54,719 nt of DNA from an uncultured Oscillospiraceae bacterium (GTDB taxonomy: Bacteria > Bacillota > Clostridia > Oscillospirales > Oscillospiraceae). Shown in pieces: positions 26,760 to 35,122 of the stretch (position 1 is its first letter; each line of letters begins with the position of its first letter). The notes below the pieces were generated by a model. It had not been told where the DNA came from. It was given only the letters and a program-made list of their open reading frames with translations, and did not search any database. The stretch covers positions 1 through 54,719 of the forward strand of contig CALWYF010000008.1 in the NCBI GenBank assembly GCA_944385705.1. The letters run 5' to 3'. Made by a program: the position numbers and the translations under genes.

Positions 26760-26789
26760 TTGACTTGGATAACTTTTTTGATGTATAAT
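26760..26789 (+). promoter_or_regulatory. Promoter upstream of the ROK-like gene
   Basis: TTGACT (26760-26765) and TATAAT (26784-26789) are separated by 18 bases. A terminator-like hairpin begins only about 10 bases downstream of the -10. Confidence 0.6.
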
Positions 26790-26798
26790 AAAAATGTT

Positions 26799-26827
26799 GC
26801 GGGGCCAAAATCTGGCCTCGCTTTTTT
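26799..26827 (+). terminator. Terminator-like hairpin right after a promoter
   Basis: GCGGGGCCA pairs with TGGCCTCGC (one G-U), followed by TTTTTT. It would truncate transcripts from the promoter at 26760-26789 almost at once, or act as an attenuator. From here to 27059 I see only AT-rich sequence and the AAGGAGG site of the next gene. Confidence 0.6.
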
Positions 26828-27059
26828 CATATGCTGCAATTAAAAACGAAGAAAGTGGCGAGCGAAAGATTTTACTGGTAAAAAGCTGAAAAGTATGATG
26901 ACAAGCCTGATTGACTGTGATACTATAACAAGGAAAAGACTGATTTTCCGTAAGTTTCAGTTATTTTTCTCAATATTTTTTCCCAAGCAAAAGAAACAGC
27001 CTGTCCTGGAAAACAGTAAAATCTTATTATCGATAAAATAATTAAGGAGGGCACAGACC

Positions 27060-28439
27060 ATGGAACACCTTGGCATCAAGATCGATGTTCGCAATCTCCC
27101 GGAGCTGGACCCGGGTTTCATTCCTCTCTATAAGTTCAACAGAGCTTTTCTCAGTGACGCAAAAAAGCCGGTGGGCGTGGCTGTAGAGAGAGCCAACGGG
27201 GAAGTTGCCGCCGTTGAGACCTTCATACACGGCACGCAGCAGTTCCATGAGGCGGACTGTTATTACACAAACCGCCTGGTAAAGACTCTCCTTTGGATGA
27301 AAGGCGGCTTCAAGATCTATGTCTGCGGGGACGAGAGCATATACGAGTATCTGAAAAAAGCTTACTCCGCCGGAGGCTGCCAGGAGTTCGACTGGGACTA
27401 CATGGCGGGAATTTATGAGCGGCCCTTTGAGGTGGTCATGTGCGAAAAGCTGCCGGAGAACAGGGACAACCCCAAGGCCATAGGCGGCCACCTCAGCGGC
27501 TGCCGCATAGGCTTTGATGCCGGCGGCAGTGACAGGAAGGTCTCCGCCGTTATAGACGGGGAGGCCGTCTACTCAGAGGAAGTGGTGTGGTTCCCCAAGA
27601 TCACTGCCGACCCGGATTACCACTATGAGGGCATAGTTTCCGCCCTTAAGTCTGCTGCCGCCCATATGCCCAGAGTGGACGCCGTGGGCGTCTCTTCCGC
27701 CGGCATATACATAAACGACCGCACCATGTCCGCTTCGCTGTTCCTCAGCGTTCCCAAGGAACTCTATGACAGCAAGGTGAAGGACATCTATATCCGGGCA
27801 ATAACCGATACCTTCGGCAACATACCCTTCTGCGTTGTCAATGACGGGGATGTCACAGCCCTGGCCGGGGCCATGAGCCTGAAGGACAACAGCGTGCTGG
27901 GCATAGCTATGGGCACCAGCGAGGCGGCGGGTTTCGTGGATGAGCAGGGCCGTATCACCGGCTGGCTCAATGAGCTGGCCTTCGCCCCCGTGGACGCAAA
28001 CCCCCAGGCCCTGGAGGACGAGTGGAGCCACGATATCGGCTGTGGCGGGAAATATTTCTCCCAGGACGCCGTGATAAAGCTGGCCCCCGCCGCAGGGATA
28101 GAGCTGGATGAGAGCCTCTCCCCGGCGGAGAAGCTCAAAGCCGTACAGAAGCTTATGGAGGCAGACGACCCCAGAGCCGCCGCCATCTACCGCAGCATAG
28201 GCTGCTATCTGGCCCATACCCTGGCCTTCTATTACAGCCTCTACCGGTGCCGCAATGTGCTGCTGCTGGGCCGGGTCATGTCCGGCAAAGGAGGAGACCT
28301 GATTATCTCCAACTGTGAAAAGATCCTGGCCGACGAGTACCCGGAGCTGGACGGAAAGATTCGCCTGGCTCTGCCCGACGAGTATTTCCGCAGAGTGGGC
28401 CAGTCCGCTGTGGCAGCCTCTCTGCCGGATATCCCGTAA
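27060..28439 (+). CDS. ROK-like ASKHA-fold protein with unusual N-terminal domain
   Basis: The 459-residue protein has an N-terminal region of about 150 residues that I do not recognise and that does not look like the winged helix of ROK repressors. A sugar kinase/ROK-like ATPase domain follows: phosphate-1 loop IGFDAGGSDRKVSAVIDG (about 155), VNDGDVTALAGAMSL (phosphate 2) and LGIAMGTSEAAGFVDEQG (adenosine region). The ROK zinc motif CxCGxxGCxE is reduced to DIGCGGKYFS. It may be a sugar kinase or a sensor. AAGGAGG precedes the ATG. It is monocistronic, with a terminator 24 bases after the stop. Confidence 0.7.
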   Translation: MEHLGIKIDVRNLPELDPGFIPLYKFNRAFLSDAKKPVGVAVERANGEVAAVETFIHGTQQFHEADCYYTNRLVKTLLWMKGGFKIYVCGDESIYEYLKKAYSAGGCQEFDWDYMAGIYERPFEVVMCEKLPENRDNPKAIGGHLSGCRIGFDAGGSDRKVSAVIDGEAVYSEEVVWFPKITADPDYHYEGIVSALKSAAAHMPRVDAVGVSSAGIYINDRTMSASLFLSVPKELYDSKVKDIYIRAITDTFGNIPFCVVNDGDVTALAGAMSLKDNSVLGIAMGTSEAAGFVDEQGRITGWLNELAFAPVDANPQALEDEWSHDIGCGGKYFSQDAVIKLAPAAGIELDESLSPAEKLKAVQKLMEADDPRAAAIYRSIGCYLAHTLAFYYSLYRCRNVLLLGRVMSGKGGDLIISNCEKILADEYPELDGKIRLALPDEYFRRVGQSAVAASLPDIP

Positions 28440-28462
28440 AGAAACTTGTGCTATAATGAAAG

Positions 28463-28486
28463 AGCCGCAGTGTCGCTGCGGCTTTT
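28463..28486 (+). terminator. Terminator of the ROK-like gene
   Basis: An 8-bp stem AGCCGCAG / CTGCGGCT with a TGTCG loop is followed by TTTCC. Confidence 0.75.
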
Positions 28487-28505
28487 CCATTTGGGAAGCC
28501 CGGCC

Positions 28506-28534
28506 TTGACGGAGAGGACAAGAGGGTGTAATAT
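28506..28534 (+). promoter_or_regulatory. Promoter of the SDR-MBL gene pair
   Basis: TTGACG (28506-28511) and TAATAT (28529-28534) are 17 bases apart. Confidence 0.6.
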
Positions 28535-28567
28535 CTTATGCAGATTGCAAAAAAAGAGGTATGTACC

Positions 28568-29359
28568 ATGGTGAAAGTTGCCATAGTTACGGGAGGCAGC
28601 GGGGGAATCGGACGCTGCACAGCCCAGGCCCTGAGCCGGGCCGGCTGCCGGGTATACGAATTTTCCAGGCACCTGCGGCCCTGCGAGGGCATAGAGCATA
28701 TTGATGCAGACATGTGCGATGAGGCACAGGTGAGGGCCGCCGTTTCGCAGGTGCTGCGGCGGGAAGGCAGAATAGACATACTGGTGAACAATGCGGGCTT
28801 CGGTATATCCGGGGCGGCGGAGCTCACCGACCCCGCCGATTCTCACGCCCAGCTGGAGCTGAACCTCTATGGAATGGACAATGCCACCCGGGCGGTGCTG
28901 CCGGCCATGCGGGCTCAGGGGGGAGGGCGCATAGTGTGTATGAGCTCCATTGCCGCCATATTGCCAATCCCTTTCCAGCTGTGGTACTCGGTGAGCAAGG
29001 CGGCTATCAACGCCTATGTGCTGGCCCTGCAAAATGAGGTAAGGCCTTTCGGTATAAGCGTCTGCGCAGTCATGCCCGGGGATATATCCTCCGGCTTTAC
29101 CCAGGCCAGGAAAAAATCTGACGCCGGGGACGAGATATATTCAGGGCGGATTGAGCGCTCTGTGGCCGTGATGGAGCGGGACGAGAAAAACGGCATGAGC
29201 CCGGAGAAAGCCGGGGCCTATGTGGCCCGGAAGGCCCTGCAGAAGAGCAGCCGCCCTCTGTGTGCCCTTGGCTTTTCCTACAAGTGCGCAGCCATGGCGG
29301 CAAAGCTGCTGCCCCGGAGGCTGTCCAATTGGCTGGTGGGCCTGATATACGCTGGATAA
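28568..29359 (+). CDS. Short-chain dehydrogenase/reductase
   Basis: Classical SDR of 263 residues. The NAD(P) loop is TGGSGGIG (about 8-15), the central segment is NNAGFGISG, the catalytic Ser is in CMSSIA and the catalytic Tyr/Lys in YSVSKAA. The Arg-rich environment after the loop (SRHLRP) suggests NADP preference, which is inference. ATG 28568 follows AAGAGG; an ATG 30 bases upstream lacks one. The substrate is not predictable. The MBL gene begins 31 bases downstream. Confidence 0.87.
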   Translation: MVKVAIVTGGSGGIGRCTAQALSRAGCRVYEFSRHLRPCEGIEHIDADMCDEAQVRAAVSQVLRREGRIDILVNNAGFGISGAAELTDPADSHAQLELNLYGMDNATRAVLPAMRAQGGGRIVCMSSIAAILPIPFQLWYSVSKAAINAYVLALQNEVRPFGISVCAVMPGDISSGFTQARKKSDAGDEIYSGRIERSVAVMERDEKNGMSPEKAGAYVARKALQKSSRPLCALGFSYKCAAMAAKLLPRRLSNWLVGLIYAG

Positions 29360-29390
29360 AATATTGTGTCATAAAGCGGAGAGACAGATC

Positions 29391-30353
29391 ATGATTCAAA
29401 AACTGGCGGATAATCTGTACACTTTCAAAATAAATTTTCCCCACAGCCCTCTGGGCTGGCTCAACTGCTATGTAATCAAGGGCGTAAAGGGGGGCAGGGA
29501 CTTGCTGGTGGACTCCGGCTACAATACTCCCCAATGTCTTGCCGACCTGAAACAGGGTATGGAAGAGCTGGATATGCGGGGAGACAATACGGACGTCTTC
29601 TTCACTCACTGCCATATCGACCATATCGGCAATGCCGGAAACCTGAGGGACATGGGCTGCCGTCTGTTGATGGGCCGGGTGGAGTATGAGTTTTACAGCA
29701 GCTCACCATGGCAGAGCCAGATGGCCCACAGCGTTCTGGACGGGGTGCCACAGGAGGTGAGGGACGCCATGAACAGGGACCGCCGTATTCCTGAGAACTT
29801 TCATCCCCAGACCATGGAGGACGGAGATGTGCTCAGCTACGGGGGATATACCCTTCGCTGCATAATGACTCCCGGACACTCCCCGGGGCATATGTGCCTT
29901 TACGACCCCGGCAGCAAGCTGATGCTCACGGGAGACCATGTGCTCTTCGACATCAGCCCAAATATAACCCATAACGAGGGCAGGGATATGCTGGGGGACT
30001 ACCTGAACAGCCTGGAAAAGATGCTGCACTTCGAGGTGGAGACTGCCCTGCCCGGCCACCGCTGGACGGGAGGAAAGAAATTCAGGGACAGAGTGCTGGA
30101 GCTCCTGGAGCACCATGAAAAGCGCCTGAATGAGACGGAGCAGGTGGTGACGGCGGGAGAGCATATGTGCGCCTATGAGGCTGCCGCCCATATGAGCTGG
30201 GCCATCAGGGCCAAGTCCTGGGAGGATTTCCCGGAGGCCCAGAAGTGGTTTGCTACCGGGGAGACTCTGGCCCACCTGGTCTATCTCACTAATCATGGCA
30301 GACTTGTCCAATACACTGATGAAAAGGGTTTGTCCGAGTACAGACACATATAA
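29391..30353 (+). CDS. MBL-fold metallo-hydrolase
   Basis: Metallo-beta-lactamase fold hydrolase, 320 residues. Metal-binding motifs: FFTHCHIDHIGNAG (HxHxDH, about 69-82), TPGHSPGHMCLY, TGDHVLFD and LPGHRWTG, giving a binuclear zinc or iron site. The glyoxalase-II-like arrangement with a C-terminal helical extension (about 240-320) suggests a thioester or lactone substrate, but none can be named. Start ATG 29391 follows GGAGAG. Cotranscribed with the SDR gene. Confidence 0.87.
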   Translation: MIQKLADNLYTFKINFPHSPLGWLNCYVIKGVKGGRDLLVDSGYNTPQCLADLKQGMEELDMRGDNTDVFFTHCHIDHIGNAGNLRDMGCRLLMGRVEYEFYSSSPWQSQMAHSVLDGVPQEVRDAMNRDRRIPENFHPQTMEDGDVLSYGGYTLRCIMTPGHSPGHMCLYDPGSKLMLTGDHVLFDISPNITHNEGRDMLGDYLNSLEKMLHFEVETALPGHRWTGGKKFRDRVLELLEHHEKRLNETEQVVTAGEHMCAYEAAAHMSWAIRAKSWEDFPEAQKWFATGETLAHLVYLTNHGRLVQYTDEKGLSEYRHI

Positions 30354-30364
30354 GCGCCTGGTCC

Positions 30365-30395
30365 AAAACCGCCGCCTGCAAAAAGCGGCGGTTTT
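30365..30395 (+). terminator. Terminator after the MBL gene
   Basis: A perfect 11-bp stem AAAACCGCCGC / GCGGCGGTTTT with a nine-base loop. Confidence 0.85.
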
Positions 30396-30509
30396 CCTCA
30401 TAAGACGGCAACAGTTTGCACTTTCCTTTCCACTGAGAATATGCTAAAATAATAACATATAGGGCAGAAAAAGCGTTGAGAATCCGGACAAATAACTTAG
30501 GAGACTGAT

Positions 30510-31091
30510 ATGCCAAAGATAGTTGACAGAGATGCCGTGCGCCTGGATATACTCATGGCCTTCCAGCGCTGCATAGGCCGCAAGCCCATTGACAAGATAT
30601 CCCTGCGGGACATTGCCGCTGAGGCGGATATGAGCCATCCCAAGCTCCTGAACTATTTTTCCAGCAAAAACGAAATAATCTACACCTATATAAGATACAC
30701 CAGAGACTATATCAGCAGTCACTGCGAGAAGTGGTTCAGAGAAAACCTGCGCAGCAGCTACGGCTCCAATCTGGAATATCTCAATGCCTTTATGAAATAT
30801 GTGGCGGAGGGGAAAGAGGGGGAGCTGCGCCCGGTGGCTGCCAGCCAGACCTTCGTCCTGGGCTATTATGACAGCGAGATAGGCCGGATGGTGAGAGAGG
30901 AGTTTGAACACTGGCACAGCACCATGGACCGCTGCCTCCGGGAGGCCTGCGGCGGGGAACTGGGCCCGGGGGAGGCGGAGGCCCTGATGTACCTCTGCGT
31001 CGGAGTCATGGTCTGTAATTACAACAAGGCCCTCAGCGGGGATATAAACGGAGATATAATCGGCCGTCTGGCGGAGCTGGCCGGACAGTGA
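30510..31091 (+). CDS. TetR-family transcriptional regulator
   Basis: A 193-residue regulator. The N-terminal helix-turn-helix reads KISLRDIAAEADMSHPKLLNYFSSKNE (about 28-54, shown in parts: ISLRDIAAEADMS then LLNYFSSKNEII), the typical TetR pattern of helix 2, turn and recognition helix ending in a YF-x-SK-x-E motif. The C-terminal half is a variable helical ligand domain. It probably controls the adjacent SDR-MBL pair or itself. AGGAGA precedes the ATG; an extended -10 (TATGCTAAAAT) lies at about 30440-30450. Confidence 0.85.
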   Translation: MPKIVDRDAVRLDILMAFQRCIGRKPIDKISLRDIAAEADMSHPKLLNYFSSKNEIIYTYIRYTRDYISSHCEKWFRENLRSSYGSNLEYLNAFMKYVAEGKEGELRPVAASQTFVLGYYDSEIGRMVREEFEHWHSTMDRCLREACGGELGPGEAEALMYLCVGVMVCNYNKALSGDINGDIIGRLAELAGQ

Positions 31092-31097
31092 AATAAT

Positions 31098-31409
31098 AAA
31101 ACCCTCAGGACCATGTCCTGAGGGTTTTCAGCTTGTCAAAGAAGGCATAGCCTTCTTTGACAAAAGAGATTGCACTGCGCCACGTCGCTGCAAACTCCAT
31201 ATCCTTCGCAGCGGCGGCAGCCCACAAGGGCAGCCGCCACTTCTCATACATTTCGTTGCAGCTCCTTCCCGAATCAAACCCGCTTGCGATGGGCTTTGAT
31301 TCGGGATAAGCGCAAGAAATGTTTTCTGCGACGTACACGCCGCCGCAGAAAACGATTTAAATTATTTTTTCGCTGGGTTGAAAAACTCAGGACATGGTCC
31401 TGAGTTTTT
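31098..31409. repeat. Six-hairpin intergenic element
   Basis: This 312-base interval has six consecutive hairpins: 31098-31128 (14-bp perfect), 31133-31163 (14-bp perfect), 31213-31238, 31268-31305, 31321-31353 (10-bp) and 31381-31409 (13-bp). The first and last share the core CTCAGGAC/GTCCTGAG, so the element is bounded by matching palindromes, each also usable as a terminator of the flanking genes. Short frames on both strands here have no ribosome site. It looks like a multicopy palindromic element or a structured RNA. Confidence 0.6.
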
Positions 31410-31443
31410 TATATTATCTTGCCACACAGTTATGTAAACTAAG

Positions 31444-32610
31444 TTATGAAAACTTATCTACCATAGCCCTGGCTTCGTCCAGGGATATGCCGGCCTCTGT
31501 GGCCAGAGCTTTCAGCTGCTCATATTCCGGCTTGGATTTTTCCGCACCGTAGCCCTGGGAGTACTTGACGGCAATAGGCCCGTAGGGAGTCTGTATATAA
31601 CTTTTTTCCCGACGGAGGATATAGCGGCGGCAGAGGGTCTCCCGGACTCCGATGGTGCTGGTATAGCGGAAGATCAGGGATAGCATCTTTTCCCTGTTTT
31701 CCTGGGTGCAGATCACTGTCAGGCGCAGACCGGGCCGGCCTTTTTTCATCCCAAGACTTTCCCAGAAGGCGTCCAGAGCTCCCGCCTCCATGAGCCTCTC
31801 CAGGGCAAAGCCCACGGCCTCGCCGCTCATGTCGTCCACGTTGCAGCATAACTCCACCGCTTCCTCGCCGCTCTCTCCAAGAAAGGCGCGCAGGCAGTTG
31901 GCCTGGGGGAAGTCCCTGCTGCCGAGGCCGTATCCGATGTGCTGGGTGCGCAGCCTGGGCATGGGTCCGAAATCCCGGACAAAGTGTTTCAGCAGCGCTG
32001 CCCCTGTGGGGGTGCACAGCTCTCCCTTTATCTCCCCGGAATAGCTAGGGATGCCTTTCAGCAGCTCCGCAGTGGCGGGAGCGGGCACGGGAAGTATGCC
32101 GTGGGCACAGCGCACGGTGCCGCTGCCCACATGGACAGGGGAGGCGCATATCCGCTCCGGGCCTATCTCATGGATGAGCAGACATACGGTGAGGATATCT
32201 GCCACCGCATCCAGACTGCCTACCTCGTGGAAGTGTATCTGTTCCACAGGCCGGCCGTGGACCTTGCTCTCCGCCTGGGCCAGCAGCCGGTATACCTCCA
32301 GAGCGTCATTACATACCGGCTCCGGGAGGCCGCAGGAGCTTATAATTTCCCGTATATCGCCCAGACTGTTGTGGTGGTGCTTATCCTCGCCGCCGTGTTC
32401 ATTTTCTTCCTTGCCGTGGATAAGCACCTGATAATGAAGACCGTGTATGCCGCATTTTTCACTTGGCAGAAGTCCGGCCTCAAGACCGGGCAGGGACAGG
32501 GAATTTATAAGACGGAGCAGTTCATCCCGCTTGTCCGTCAACTGAAAAAGGGCGGCGGCCAGCATGTCCCCGGCGGCTCCCATGGAAAGGTCAAGATACA
32601 GTGTTTTCAT
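31444..32610 (-). CDS. larC: Nickel insertion protein LarC (nickel-pincer cofactor synthesis)
   Basis: LarC uses CTP to insert nickel into the dithio-pyridinium nucleotide, finishing the pincer cofactor of lactate racemase-type enzymes. The 388-residue protein starts MKTLYLDLSMGAAGDMLAAAL, the DUF111 opening motif, and later shows a His-rich stretch (HGGEDKHHHN, about 70-80) and VDDMSGEAVGFALERL in the C-terminal half. In some species larC is split by a programmed frameshift; here it is one frame. ATG 32610 follows AAGGAG. It begins just after the larE stop. Confidence 0.92.
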   Translation of the reverse strand: MKTLYLDLSMGAAGDMLAAALFQLTDKRDELLRLINSLSLPGLEAGLLPSEKCGIHGLHYQVLIHGKEENEHGGEDKHHHNSLGDIREIISSCGLPEPVCNDALEVYRLLAQAESKVHGRPVEQIHFHEVGSLDAVADILTVCLLIHEIGPERICASPVHVGSGTVRCAHGILPVPAPATAELLKGIPSYSGEIKGELCTPTGAALLKHFVRDFGPMPRLRTQHIGYGLGSRDFPQANCLRAFLGESGEEAVELCCNVDDMSGEAVGFALERLMEAGALDAFWESLGMKKGRPGLRLTVICTQENREKMLSLIFRYTSTIGVRETLCRRYILRREKSYIQTPYGPIAVKYSQGYGAEKSKPEYEQLKALATEAGISLDEARAMVDKFS

Positions 32611-32611
32611 T

Positions 32612-33364
32612 CTAGTCTCCTTTGCGGCCCACAGGGTCGATGCGTATTTCTCCAAAGCCGTCCCCCAGAAGGACCCTTATGCTTTCCAAATTTGCTTCAG
32701 CGTCCGCCAGCTGGTCGGCGTCAAATTGCAGAAGGGCGCCCCAGTCCCTCAGGCGCAGCCGGAAGTTTCGGTAGCCCAAGGCGGCTAAGGCCGCCTCGCC
32801 ATGCTCCACCTTTTTCAGGTCCTCCTCCCTGATGGGAGTGCCGGTGGCTATTCTTGTGGCAAGACAAGCGTAGGAGGGCTTGGACCAGGTAAAGAGCCCT
32901 GCCCGGGCGGACAGCTCCCGGACCTGGGCTTTTGTGATGCCCGCCTCCCGGAGGGGGGAGCGGACGCCCAGCTCCCGGATGGCCCGCATGCCGGGCCGGT
33001 CGCCGGCACTGTCCGAGGCATTGGTGCCGTCGATGACCAGGGAATATCCGTCACCGGCAGCGGCTTTTAAAAGAGCGGTAAAGAGTCTGCGCTTGCAATG
33101 GTAGCAGCGTTCCGGGGGATTTGAGGCTATTTCCGGACAGCCAAGCTGCCGGAGATTTATAATTTTAAGCTCTATACCCAGCTGCCCACAGAGCCGCCTC
33201 GCGTCTTCCAACTCAAAGGCAGGCTGAAACTCGGACTTTATGAAGTAGGGCTGTACCTGGGCTCCGGCCTCCTTGGCAGCCCACAGAAGATAGGCTGAAT
33301 CTGTCCCCCCTGAAAAGGCCAGGGCAGCCCGGGGATTTTCCAAAAAGAATTTATGCAGGTTCAT
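32612..33364 (-). CDS. larE: Sulfur transferase LarE
   Basis: LarE adenylates the pyridinium biscarboxylate mononucleotide and replaces its carboxylates with thiocarboxylates. The 250-residue PP-loop ATPase has SGGTDSAYL at 18-26. Three cysteines stand in conserved context: Cys87 and Cys90 in ERCYHCKRR and Cys167 in SYACLAT. That trio is the pattern of [4Fe-4S]-containing LarE, as described for the Thermotoga enzyme, rather than the single sacrificial Cys of the lactobacillus enzyme. It overlaps larB by 4 bases. Confidence 0.92.
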   Translation of the reverse strand: MNLHKFFLENPRAALAFSGGTDSAYLLWAAKEAGAQVQPYFIKSEFQPAFELEDARRLCGQLGIELKIINLRQLGCPEIASNPPERCYHCKRRLFTALLKAAAGDGYSLVIDGTNASDSAGDRPGMRAIRELGVRSPLREAGITKAQVRELSARAGLFTWSKPSYACLATRIATGTPIREEDLKKVEHGEAALAALGYRNFRLRLRDWGALLQFDADQLADAEANLESIRVLLGDGFGEIRIDPVGRKGD

Positions 33365-34119
33365 GGCTTTTGACTCAGGTGATTTATGATGTTGGCCAGG
33401 TATCCGGCTCCGAAGCCGTTGTCAATGTTCACTACAGACACACCGCTGGCGCAGGTGTTGAGCATGCTCAGCAGGGCGGCTATGCCTCCCAGGGAGGCGC
33501 CGTAGCCCACACTGGTGGGCACGGCTATCACCGGGGCATCGGCCAGGCCGCCTATTACCGAGGGCAGAGCTCCCTCCATGCCTGCCACGGCGATTATGCA
33601 GCGGGCGCTCATTATGGGCTCCAGATTGTGCAGCAGCCGGTGCACCCCGGAGACCCCCACGTCATAAAGCTTGGTGACTTTGTTGCCCAGAGCCATGGCG
33701 GTCACCGCCGCCTCCTCCGCAACGGGGATGTCGCTGGTGCCGCCGGTGGCTATCACGATGGTCCCGTCCCCGTCCGGCTCCGGCAGGGAGCCGATAATGC
33801 CGATGTTTCCGGCCTGGTTATAGTCAAGGGGATGCTCCCGGGCTATCTCTGCGGCGGCGGCTTTGTCAATGCGGGTGACCAGTATGGTCTTCTGGCCACG
33901 CCGGAGCATGGCGGAGGCTATGGCGCATATCTGCTCCGTAGTCTTCCCGGCCCCGTAAATGACCTCGGCCACGCCCTGACGCAGCTCCCGGTGATGGTCC
34001 ACCTTGGCAAAGCCCAGGTCCTGAAACGGTTCCATCTTAAGCTTTGTCATAGCCTGAGCGGGCTCCAGTTCTCCGCTCTTTACCTGCTCTAAAATATGCA
34101 ATATATCCAGCTGACTCAT
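33361..34119 (-). CDS. larB: Pyridinium-3,5-biscarboxylate mononucleotide synthase LarB
   Basis: First enzyme of nickel-pincer cofactor synthesis; it carboxylates and hydrolyses nicotinate adenine dinucleotide. The 252-residue protein has the AIR-carboxylase (PurE-like) C-terminal domain: VIATGGTSDIPVAEEAAV, VGVSGVHRLL, AVAGMEGALPSVIGGL and VPTSVGYGASLGG. The N-terminal portion FAKVDHHRELRQGVAEVIYG is typical of LarB. GAGAGGT precedes the ATG. It is first in larB-larE-larC; the apoenzyme gene larA is not in the window. Confidence 0.94.
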   Translation of the reverse strand: MSQLDILHILEQVKSGELEPAQAMTKLKMEPFQDLGFAKVDHHRELRQGVAEVIYGAGKTTEQICAIASAMLRRGQKTILVTRIDKAAAAEIAREHPLDYNQAGNIGIIGSLPEPDGDGTIVIATGGTSDIPVAEEAAVTAMALGNKVTKLYDVGVSGVHRLLHNLEPIMSARCIIAVAGMEGALPSVIGGLADAPVIAVPTSVGYGASLGGIAALLSMLNTCASGVSVVNIDNGFGAGYLANIINHLSQKP

Positions 34120-34248
34120 AAATTACCTCTCAGAAAACAAATCGAGTTGTACAGCCTCATATTTTATTATGAGGCGGAGACCCTGTCAAGGTCTCAGGGA
34201 ACGGGTGCCGCCCTTCTTTTTGAAAAGCTGCCGGTGAATATGGGTATG

Positions 34249-34279
34249 GACAAATAGACAACTTTGTCGTATTGACAAA
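34249..34279. promoter_or_regulatory. Repeated operator half-sites between larB and the ZIP gene
   Basis: GACAAA (34249-34254), TTTGTC (34263-34268) and GACAAA (34274-34279) form two overlapping inverted repeats. The last overlaps the -35 box of the ZIP gene, as an operator would. Confidence 0.5.
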
Positions 34280-34299
34280 TTTTTTGTTTCTGGTAATCT
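34272..34299 (+). promoter_or_regulatory. Promoter of the ZIP transporter gene
   Basis: TTGACA (34272-34277) and TAATCT (34294-34299) are 16 bases apart, about 40 bases before the ATG. Confidence 0.55.
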
Positions 34300-34339
34300 G
34301 AAACAGATAGCGATCGAAAGACTGCAAAGGAGCGAGACA

Positions 34340-35122
34340 ATGACTGCGGATGTGATAAAGGGACTGCTTATTCCTCTGGCGGGGACAACGGCGGGCTCTG
34401 CCTGCGTGTTCTTTATGAAGGGCTCACTGAGCCTGAACGTGCAGAGGGCTCTGGCCGGTTTTGCCGCCGGAGTTATGGTAGCGGCCTCTGTGTGGAGCCT
34501 GCTGATACCGGCAATGGAGCAGGCCGCATCTATGGGTCAATGGGCTTTCCTGCCCGCCGCTGCAGGCTTTTGGCTGGGGGTGATTTTCCTTCTCTGTCTC
34601 GACCGGCTGGTGCCACACCTCCATGCGGACTGCGGTGAGGCTGAGGGGATTAAGTGTAGCCTGGGGAGGAGCACCATGCTCACCCTGGCTGTGGCCCTGC
34701 ACAATCTGCCTGAGGGCATGGCAGTGGGAGTGGTCTACGCCGGCTGGCTGTCCGGAAATACGGACATCTCCCTGGCCGGGGCCCTGGCCCTGTCTCTGGG
34801 CATTGCCATACAGAACTTCCCCGAGGGGGCAATCATCTCCATGCCCCTCAGGGCCGAGGGCCTGTCCAAGACCAGGGCTTTCGGCTATGGCCTGGCCTCC
34901 GGCGTGGTGGAGCCTCTGGGCGCAGCCATGACCATCCTGCTGGCAGGGATAATGGTGCCCGTTCTCCCCTACGCTCTGAGTTTTGCGGCAGGGGCAATGA
35001 TATATGTGGTGGTGGAAGAGCTCATCCCCGATATGGCCCAGGGAGACCATTCAAACATGGGTACCCTGTTTTTTGCCGCCGGATTTACAGTCATGATGGC
35101 TCTGGATGTGGCGCTGGGCTGA
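34340..35122 (+). CDS. ZIP-family metal transporter
   Basis: A 260-residue membrane protein with about eight hydrophobic segments. It carries the ZIP metal-path motifs LHNLPEGMAVG (about 120) and IQNFPEGAIIS (about 157), the second with Gln in place of His, plus VVEELIPD near the C-terminus, as in GufA/ZupT-type zinc or broad divalent metal importers. A short cytoplasmic loop (HADCGEAEGIKCS) lacks the usual His-rich cluster. It is divergent from the nickel-cofactor operon, so the metal might be nickel, but zinc, iron or manganese are equally allowed by the family. Confidence 0.88.
   Translation: MTADVIKGLLIPLAGTTAGSACVFFMKGSLSLNVQRALAGFAAGVMVAASVWSLLIPAMEQAASMGQWAFLPAAAGFWLGVIFLLCLDRLVPHLHADCGEAEGIKCSLGRSTMLTLAVALHNLPEGMAVGVVYAGWLSGNTDISLAGALALSLGIAIQNFPEGAIISMPLRAEGLSKTRAFGYGLASGVVEPLGAAMTILLAGIMVPVLPYALSFAAGAMIYVVVEELIPDMAQGDHSNMGTLFFAAGFTVMMALDVALG

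Noticed and set aside
31105-31403. 77-codon frames on both strands inside the six-hairpin element
   Set aside because: They end with the same residues because the element's ends are palindromic, and no ribosome sites are present.
34140-34200. GCCTCATA/TATGAGGC hairpin upstream of larB as a nickel riboswitch
   Set aside because: No conserved riboswitch core is recognisable; it is an isolated hairpin.
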